5,550 bases of DNA from Bacteroidota bacterium (GTDB taxonomy: Bacteria; Bacteroidota; Bacteroidia; Flavobacteriales; Flavobacteriaceae), in the NCBI GenBank assembly GCA_024280815.1, contig JAJRPL010000118.1, positions 1 to 5,550 on the forward strand, read 5' to 3'. A model generated the notes under the pieces. That model had not been told where the DNA came from, searched no databases, and saw only the letters and a program-made list of their open reading frames with translations. Numbering within the stretch: position 1 is the stretch's first letter; every line of letters starts with the position of its first letter. Below, piece after piece: positions 1 through 5,550 of the stretch. Position numbers and translations under genes: made by a program.

Positions 1-2856
1 AACAATTGAATTTAAGAACTTTAATTTTTTACTAGTATTATTTAATTTTTCATAACAAATTGCCAATAAATAATCGGGCAACCTTGTATCTGTATCATAA
101 GGCTTCCCAATACCTAAATTTTCTGGCCATTCTTTCGCTTTCTCTAATAGAGGAATTGCTTTAGAATAATGTTGTTCTTCAATAAACTGATTTGCTAAAA
201 GGACAGATGCTTCAAAGTATATTTTTCTACTACTATTTGACATTTCAGAAGGTAATACATTGATGTTCTTTAAAACAGATAAGCATGTTTGATATTTTTT
301 GACCTTAATTAAAGCCGTACAATACCCTAAAGCAATGTCATAATTTTTTGGAAATTTTTTAAATGCTTTTTTTGCCGTAGCATAGGTTAATTTGAAATCG
401 TCATTTTTTAAATTGAATTGAATAAATGCATTCCATAGTAGGGGACTATCACCTTTTAATTGAATTGCTTTTTGAAAATCTTTTAATTGGTTTGTATAAT
501 TATTCTCTAAAATTTGAGCTCTAAAAATATAGAAAAAAGGGGAATCTGGAGTGTTATTACACGTTGTTAAAAGTTGTTTCCCCTTTTTAGTTTTATTAAT
601 GGCTAAGTAGTTTTGAGACAGGTAATAATCAAATTTCCAGTGTGGGAATTTTTTTGATGCCCATTCTAAGGCTGTAATTGTTTCTCTTCGATAAGGAAAA
701 ACAAAGTCTGGAGAGGTTTTAAGAACACCTTTTATTATTGCATCAGTTTTCAAAGCATTAGATTCTTTTAATAAATACGCTGTCCATAACTTTACTTTTG
801 TGTCATCTGATTTTAATTGTAATACAGATAGGGCTTCCTTAGTTAATCCTAAATTATAATATTTTAGAGCTAGTTCTAAGATAGTTTCAACCGAGAATTC
901 ATTTTGAATTTGATCTGTTTTAGGCTCATTATTATGCATGAAATTAGATTCAATTGCAACAAAATGATGTAATGGATCGATAGTTAAAAGCTTATCTGCT
1001 TGTTTATTAAAATGTTCAATATTTTTTAGTTTTCTTGCTACCACAAGTAAAACTTGTCGGGCATTTAAATTAAAAGTATTATAATCTAAAGCTTTAAGAG
1101 CATATTCATTTGCGAGTGTAAGATTATTTTGAGACAAATATATTTCAGCCATTTGTGCATAAGAAACAGACCTGTATTTGATAGATCGTGCAGACCAACC
1201 TAACGATTCTAAAGCATTGATAGTATCATTAATAGCTCTGTATAATATTCCAGCCATATAATTAGCATCAGCATTGTAGGTGTCCATTTTTAAAACGGTA
1301 TTCACATATTCTATTCCTTTGTGGTAATCTGTTTTTCTGTAGGCCAACTCTGCCAATTTTACAAGAGCACCTTGATGTGAAGAATCTATACTTATTAATT
1401 TTGCTAATTTTTGATAGGCAATATTATACTCTCTAGACTTTATAGCTTCATAGCCTTCTTTGTATAATTGTTGCGAGGGTGATATTGTTATATTTTTATC
1501 AGCTGTAAAAGGTCTTTTTATTAAAGTTTCTTTTGTATTGGTATAGTGTAGTTTATTACCAATAAAGACCTCGAGTTTTCCAGATGGTTCTAAATGTAAA
1601 TTTTTTGAGAAAACCTCCATTGGTTTCAATGTAAAAGATTCATTAAAAATTACGGAATCATTAAAAATCACCTTACAATTTTCTTTTATAGCCTGTAAAG
1701 CATTTACACCAACTTTAAGGTTACTTTTTTCATATTCAACATTTAAAATACCATACTTTGAAGCATCTACCATACCTCCAATTTCTTTAAAAGGAAACCA
1801 GATGTCACTCCATCTATCCATTACATAGGGCTCAAAATTTGCTTGTGTAATTGGGGTAGCCTTATCTGCTGGAGCGTATTGGTTAAATAAACGCCCAGCT
1901 TGAAACTCGATATATTGCCCATCTGTATCTGTAAGTAAGTCTTCCCAAATACCACCAGATCTAGATAAAGCCCATAACCACAACTTTTGACCAGGCATTT
2001 CCTCATAAGAAGCCCAGTGACCAAAACCAAAATTAGTATTGTGATAATAGCCTCCAAAAAAATTCTTATAGTCACCAACTACATGATAAGATTTATGCGA
2101 ACCAAAATTATTATTTTTATAAAAAGATAAATTGCGGTTTTGATCGTCAATAGGCCAATTTTCTGCGATACCATTGTGTTCTAAATATTGATTTCCGGGA
2201 ACAAAAAATTCAAGATCATTTGTGGCTGCTGCTGCAGCTGTCATCCAATTGTAATATGCTTGGTTAAGCGGAGTAGTATTATACCAAGATACTTTAGTTT
2301 CAAAATATGCTTTGTCTTTTTGTAGGTTTATTTCTACTCTCCAAACGGTTCTTGAAGGTAAATCAATAGTGCCTACAATACAACTTACACTACCATCTTT
2401 GTTATTAACTATTTTATAATCGACAGGTGTTGCAGTTGCAGGAGTATGCCCGATAATACCGAAATTAAACTCAATACCTCCAGAGGTCCAAGGGCCACGC
2501 ATAGCAATATTTCTAAATTTTAAAACTTCATTTTTATAAAGAAACTCTTCTCCTGTTTTTTTTTCTATGGCTCCCCAAATTTTTCCTCCTATTTCTGGTA
2601 ATACGAGAAGTTTAATATAATCATTTTCTAGTGAAACAACTTTCCAATTTTTCTTTTTTGCTTGATGTTGGTATCCTTCAAACTTAAAATAAGGATAAAT
2701 TTTAGGGTTATCTGCAATAATTGGAATAGGGTTTGGGCTATCAAAATAATAAGTGTCAATAGCTTGTGCTTTTTCTGAAATTGTAGCTGTTTGAGCAGCT
2801 AGACAATTAGAAAATAAAATTAGTAATACTGTACTTAAAAATTTGTTGATTTGCAT
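1..2856 (-). CDS. Exported DUF5107 domain protein with C-terminal TPR repeats, C-terminus cut by window edge
   Basis: ATG at 2856 opens a frame that stays open for 952 codons to position 1 with no stop, so the C-terminus is missing. Residues 1-21 form a Sec signal peptide. Residues about 55-345 are the DUF5107 region, related to the galactose mutarotase-like beta-sandwich: PEIGGKIW (87-94), RGPWTSGGIEFNFG (120-133), H137, and FEPYVMDRWSDIWFPFKEIGG (341-361). A beta-rich linker runs to about 450. From about 463 to 910 the protein is helical, with TPR-like pairs such as 463-495, 496-529, 564-597, 655-687 and 875-910. EWPENLGIGKPYD (909-921) is a motif I associate with the end of this family, so perhaps 100-150 residues are lost. 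It starts 12 bases after the VCBS gene and is probably co-transcribed. It is likely periplasmic or membrane-attached. The fold suggests carbohydrate binding or processing; no reaction can be assigned. Confidence 0.93.
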   Translation of the reverse strand, partial: MQINKFLSTVLLILFSNCLAAQTATISEKAQAIDTYYFDSPNPIPIIADNPKIYPYFKFEGYQHQAKKKNWKVVSLENDYIKLLVLPEIGGKIWGAIEKKTGEEFLYKNEVLKFRNIAMRGPWTSGGIEFNFGIIGHTPATATPVDYKIVNNKDGSVSCIVGTIDLPSRTVWRVEINLQKDKAYFETKVSWYNTTPLNQAYYNWMTAAAAATNDLEFFVPGNQYLEHNGIAENWPIDDQNRNLSFYKNNNFGSHKSYHVVGDYKNFFGGYYHNTNFGFGHWASYEEMPGQKLWLWALSRSGGIWEDLLTDTDGQYIEFQAGRLFNQYAPADKATPITQANFEPYVMDRWSDIWFPFKEIGGMVDASKYGILNVEYEKSNLKVGVNALQAIKENCKVIFNDSVIFNESFTLKPMEVFSKNLHLEPSGKLEVFIGNKLHYTNTKETLIKRPFTADKNITISPSQQLYKEGYEAIKSREYNIAYQKLAKLISIDSSHQGALVKLAELAYRKTDYHKGIEYVNTVLKMDTYNADANYMAGILYRAINDTINALESLGWSARSIKYRSVSYAQMAEIYLSQNNLTLANEYALKALDYNTFNLNARQVLLVVARKLKNIEHFNKQADKLLTIDPLHHFVAIESNFMHNNEPKTDQIQNEFSVETILELALKYYNLGLTKEALSVLQLKSDDTKVKLWTAYLLKESNALKTDAIIKGVLKTSPDFVFPYRRETITALEWASKKFPHWKFDYYLSQNYLAINKTKKGKQLLTTCNNTPDSPFFYIFRAQILENNYTNQLKDFQKAIQLKGDSPLLWNAFIQFNLKNDDFKLTYATAKKAFKKFPKNYDIALGYCTALIKVKKYQTCLSVLKNINVLPSEMSNSSRKIYFEASVLLANQFIEEQHYSKAIPLLEKAKEWPENLGIGKPYDTDTRLPDYLLAICYEKLNNTSKKLKFLNSIV
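534..588. repeat. 11-base perfect inverted repeat inside the DUF5107 gene
   Basis: AAAAAGGGGAA at 534-544 is the exact reverse complement of TTCCCCTTTTT at 578-588, separated by 33 bases. The spacer holds a small hairpin of its own (GTGT-TATT-ACAC, 551-562). On the minus-strand transcript the second arm ends in a U run, superficially like an intrinsic terminator, but it lies in mid-gene and encodes parts of TPR-region segments (KKGKQLL and DSPFFYIF). It is most likely a by-product of lysine and phenylalanine codons. Confidence 0.5.
2794..2856 (-). other. N-terminal signal peptide of the DUF5107 protein
   Basis: The first 21 residues show a basic start (MQINKF), a hydrophobic core (LSTVLLILF) and a small-residue end (NCLAA before Q22). 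Cleavage by signal peptidase I near A20-Q22 fits the common flavobacterial ending in AQ. Cys18 raises the possibility of a lipoprotein, but FSN is a poor lipobox and the residues after the cysteine (LAAQT) lack the acidic stretch of Bacteroidota surface lipoproteins. Export is well supported; the final location is not. Confidence 0.85.
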
Positions 2857-2876
2857 AGTTTTGATTTTTTATTTGA
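2857..2876 (-). promoter_or_regulatory. A-rich translation start region without Shine-Dalgarno, gene junction
   Basis: On the coding strand this region is almost all A and T with a few C, and it contains the TAA stop of the VCBS gene (2871-2869) and a 12-base spacer before the ATG at 2856. No GGAGG-like sequence is present. This is typical of Bacteroidota, where starts depend on A-rich, unstructured leaders. The spacer has no room for a terminator or a separate promoter, so translation of the DUF5107 gene probably depends on the shared transcript. Confidence 0.6.
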
Positions 2877-5550
2877 TAGTGTGTGCTTTCTTAGTATTCT
2901 CTATCTTAAATATTTGTGCATTTGTATTGTTTTTTATAAACAACATATATTCTGAATTAATTGACTTTATAGAGATGATATCTCTGACTTCACCATTGCT
3001 AATAATACCACTTTCTAAATTTGTAACACAAGTAAAATTACCTTTTCCATCGCCTAGGAGAAAGGACCCTTTATTCGCATCATACCTGCCATATTTCACC
3101 CTTGACCCAAAGAAATTACCTCCTAAAACAAGATCTAGATTGCCATCGCCATTAAAATCCTTTGGTAGAATACCATAGATTGGTGAGAATTGAACATTAG
3201 TTGGCAAAGCCGTTAGTTTAAAGGTGTTATTTCCTAAATTTTCAAGGTAGCTTGTATTAAAATTAACTGCTTTTAATACTTGTACACCTTTCAGTTCTTC
3301 TTTGGTAAAAATATCAGTTAGTTTTTGATTAGCATAATCTTCATAACTTACATATTTAGGTTTTAAGTAACTTAATTGTCCTAGCAAATCGTCTCTAGAA
3401 AAAACAGGGTAATTTTCACCTAAATTGTATGAACATAAAATAGGGTCAATAGCTCCATTATTATCAAAATCTTTAGCATATAAAGTTACCGGTTCAGTTA
3501 TAGACGCTTTGAGTTGAGAATTGAGACCAAAATTACCAATAATAAAATCTAAATCGCCATCATTATCTATATCAGCTGAAACAATTTTGTTCCACCAACC
3601 CTGTGAGTTTTTAGTACCACATTGTTCCGTAATCTCTTTTAATTTTCCGTTGCTATTATTGAAAATTCGAATATTCATCCATTCTCCAACTACAATTAAG
3701 TCAACAGCTCCATCAGCATTATAATCACTCCAAATAGCATCGGTTACCATACCGATATGTTCTAGGGTCGGATTTATTTTTGTAGTGATATCTTTAAAAT
3801 TTCCTTTCCCATCATTTTCAAGTAGATAACTTCTAGGTATAGTAGGGTATTTACCGGGCACTAATCTACCACCAACAAAAAGGTCTAAATCGCCATCATT
3901 GTCATAATCGCCTGCAGAAATACAAGAGCCGCTAGTTATCATATTAGGGAGTGAATTTAAACTTTTTTTGAAATTTCCTTTCCCGTCATTTATATATAAT
4001 CTATCTTGTAATTCAGGAGAGCTATCATTAAAATCATTACCACCACTAACTACGTATAAATCTAAATCTTTATCGTTATCAGCATCAAAAAAGAGCACAC
4101 CTATATCTTCTGACATACTATCAGTCTCGAAAATTTTGCTATTTTTTTGATTGAATTTTCCTGTTTTGGTTTGTAGATATAATTTCCCGGTACTTCCTTT
4201 TGCTCCTCCAATATAGACATCTTCTAATCCGTCATTATTGACATCGCCTTTTGTAATTCTGGGACCTTGAGTAGATAATTGATGAGGTAATAATTTTTCT
4301 TTTCTAAAATCAACATAATTATTTTCTGTATGCTTAAATGTGAAAAGACTATCTAAAGTTTTATCAGAAAAGAACGGATTATTTTTGGTTTTAGAATCAT
4401 TTTCTACTAAAAGGGAAGCTTTATCTTGATTTAAAGTTATTGTTTGGTCAGTTTTTATATTTTCAAGAAGTTGAACTTTATCATTTGGCCAAGTAATTTT
4501 AATTTTAGAGATAGTAGTTTGTTTTCCTAAACCAAACACCAAAGTGTAATCACTAGACGATTGAAAACCTCTTGAAGGGATAAGTTCTTGTGTTAAGATT
4601 TGATTATTTATAAATAGTTCTATTTTAGAACCAATACCAAAAGTGTTTTTTGTATCTCCTTTTAGTTTTATTTTTAGATAATGATTTTTGGTATGTATTT
4701 CAGAATTATTCCGATATACAAAAGCTTCTTGGTCTATATTATTTACTACAAGATCTAAGTCGCCATCATTATCTAAATCTGCATAAGCAGCACCATTTGA
4801 TAGCGATTTTTGATTTAAACCCCAGTCTGATATTACTTTTTTAAAGCTTAAATCTTTGGTGTTATGGTACATGTAATTTTCAATGACCACCGCTGGTGCT
4901 TTTTTCAATAAATCTTCTAAAACTTTGTCTTTACTACTTCCTTTTTTTTCATCTAAGCGTTCTTGAACCATATAGTTCATAAAATCCATATTGGTATAAT
5001 CTCTTTTATAACCATTGGTTATGTAAAGGTCTTTATAACCATCATTATCAAAATCAGCAATGAGCGGAGCCCAGCTCCAATCTGTATTTGAAACTCCAGA
5101 GAATTGACCAATTTCTGAAAATGATTGTCCTTGATTATTTAATTGAAGCATGTTTCGCATGGATTGGTTATAGAAACCAGAGGTGTGTAGTAAACTAAAT
5201 TTATCAAAATTATCTGGACCAGACACCATTTTTTGTCTATAATTATCTTCAGGAAGCATATCTAACGTAATGAGATCTGTATAACCATCATTATTAATAT
5301 CACCAGCATCTGCTCCCATAGAAAATAGAGGAACGTGATTGATATATTTTTCTAAACTCTCAGTAAATGTACCGTCATGATTATTTATATATAAATAATC
5401 TTGTTCGTTGTAGTCGTTTGAAATATACATATCTAACCAGCCATCATTATTAAAATCAGATACTGTAATGCCTAAGCCAAAACCAAGTACATTTGTTATT
5501 ATACCAGCTTGATCAGTAACATCTGTAAATTTTCCATTATCATTTCTATA
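2869..5550 (-). CDS. VCBS/FG-GAP repeat protein with ASPIC/UnbV domain (CRTAC1-like), N-terminus cut by window edge
   Basis: The frame is open from the right edge to a TAA at 2871-2869, giving 893 residues (numbered from the edge). An internal ATG at 5430 is not the start: the 40 codons before it already encode an FG-GAP repeat (GFGLGITVSDFNNDGWLD). Eleven DxDxDG-type calcium-loop motifs begin near residues 32, 84, 166, 258, 436, 489, 548, 609, 660, 694 and 798. Residues 304-373 (GIGSKIELF to the TDQTITL strand) form an ASPIC/UnbV domain between two propeller-like blocks. The stretch with FSRDDLLGQL, LENLGNNTF and GRYDA (about 715-825) matches my memory of large Bacteroidota members. These are usually around 1,100 residues, so about 200, including the export signal, are probably missing. 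The C-terminus looks native and has no obvious type IX sorting domain. The family is presumed surface or periplasmic, often near SusC/SusD genes; ligand and exact role are unknown. Confidence 0.95.
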   Translation of the reverse strand, partial: YRNDNGKFTDVTDQAGIITNVLGFGLGITVSDFNNDGWLDMYISNDYNEQDYLYINNHDGTFTESLEKYINHVPLFSMGADAGDINNDGYTDLITLDMLPEDNYRQKMVSGPDNFDKFSLLHTSGFYNQSMRNMLQLNNQGQSFSEIGQFSGVSNTDWSWAPLIADFDNDGYKDLYITNGYKRDYTNMDFMNYMVQERLDEKKGSSKDKVLEDLLKKAPAVVIENYMYHNTKDLSFKKVISDWGLNQKSLSNGAAYADLDNDGDLDLVVNNIDQEAFVYRNNSEIHTKNHYLKIKLKGDTKNTFGIGSKIELFINNQILTQELIPSRGFQSSSDYTLVFGLGKQTTISKIKITWPNDKVQLLENIKTDQTITLNQDKASLLVENDSKTKNNPFFSDKTLDSLFTFKHTENNYVDFRKEKLLPHQLSTQGPRITKGDVNNDGLEDVYIGGAKGSTGKLYLQTKTGKFNQKNSKIFETDSMSEDIGVLFFDADNDKDLDLYVVSGGNDFNDSSPELQDRLYINDGKGNFKKSLNSLPNMITSGSCISAGDYDNDGDLDLFVGGRLVPGKYPTIPRSYLLENDGKGNFKDITTKINPTLEHIGMVTDAIWSDYNADGAVDLIVVGEWMNIRIFNNSNGKLKEITEQCGTKNSQGWWNKIVSADIDNDGDLDFIIGNFGLNSQLKASITEPVTLYAKDFDNNGAIDPILCSYNLGENYPVFSRDDLLGQLSYLKPKYVSYEDYANQKLTDIFTKEELKGVQVLKAVNFNTSYLENLGNNTFKLTALPTNVQFSPIYGILPKDFNGDGNLDLVLGGNFFGSRVKYGRYDANKGSFLLGDGKGNFTCVTNLESGIISNGEVRDIISIKSINSEYMLFIKNNTNAQIFKIENTKKAHTIK
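4432..4641 (-). other. ASPIC/UnbV domain within the VCBS protein
   Basis: This covers residues 304-373 of the visible protein. The pattern is typical of the domain: GIGSKIELF, then QELIPSRGFQSSSD, then VFGLGKQ, then a strand with KITWPNDKVQ and a closing TDQTITL. The domain is known from CRTAC1-like proteins of animals and bacteria, where it normally follows the first block of FG-GAP repeats. Here a second set of seven DxDxDG-type motifs follows it, which is usual for the large Bacteroidota form. Its molecular role is not established. Confidence 0.88.

Noticed and set aside
1821..2078. 85-codon open frame on the minus strand
   Set aside because: It lies out of frame inside the DUF5107 domain, whose own frame is continuous and has recognisable motifs. 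No independent start signal is visible.
2857..2868. Terminator or promoter between the two genes
   Set aside because: The 12-base spacer has no stem-loop and is too short for a Bacteroidota -33/-7 promoter; the genes look co-transcribed.
2843..3178. 111-codon open frame on the plus strand spanning the gene junction
   Set aside because: It is antisense to the end of the VCBS gene and the start of the DUF5107 gene. Its hydrophobic start comes from reading AT-rich antisense sequence, and its proline-rich end is the antisense of glycine/aspartate repeats. No family resemblance.
3521..4844. Three short plus-strand open frames (3521-3724, 3968-4150, 4650-4844)
   Set aside because: All lie antisense to the VCBS gene. 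Their serine/proline/leucine-rich products reflect the antisense of repeated Asp-Gly-Asn codons, with no recognisable domain.
5430..5430. Internal ATG at 5430 as the start of the VCBS protein
   Set aside because: The frame continues upstream for 40 codons to the window edge and encodes family-typical repeat sequence (YRNDNGKFTDV, DFNNDGWLD), and there is no signal peptide after the ATG. The real start is outside the window.
3549..5460. Recurring DNA words such as TCGCCATCATTATC, suggestive of a direct-repeat array
   Set aside because: They are the antisense of DNDGD-type codons in the FG-GAP loops, irregularly spaced and in frame. This is protein repeat structure, not a CRISPR array or DNA repeat element.

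Overview
The window is AT-rich, roughly one third G+C by eye, and is filled by two long genes on the minus strand. Both are cut by the window edges. Protein content (FG-GAP/VCBS repeats with an ASPIC/UnbV domain, then a DUF5107-TPR protein), lysine/asparagine-rich composition and the lack of a Shine-Dalgarno sequence all point to a Bacteroidota chromosome, most likely a flavobacterium. The genus cannot be read from this sequence.

Layout in the direction of transcription (high to low coordinates): from 5550 to 2869 runs the C-terminal 893 residues of a VCBS/FG-GAP repeat protein of the CRTAC1-like, ASPIC-containing family; its start lies beyond the right edge. After a 12-base spacer, a second gene starts with ATG at 2856 and stays open to position 1. 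These 952 residues consist of a signal peptide, a DUF5107 beta-sandwich region and a long TPR-type helical region; the last part of the protein lies beyond the left edge. Both frames were translated by hand end to end, with no internal stop or frameshift. About 99% of the window is coding on one strand. No RNA gene, mobile element, CRISPR array or gene on the plus strand was found.

The tight spacing implies one operon. From family knowledge, large ASPIC/VCBS proteins of Bacteroidota often sit next to SusC/SusD-type outer-membrane uptake genes in polysaccharide utilization loci, and DUF5107-TPR proteins have a fold related to galactose mutarotases. The likely setting is therefore carbohydrate or glycoconjugate handling at the cell envelope: a secreted, probably calcium-binding beta-propeller protein made together with an exported protein of unknown biochemical activity. 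No SusC/SusD gene is in the window, so this setting is inferred. Nothing here clearly amounts to a new system; the most open question is what the DUF5107 protein does.
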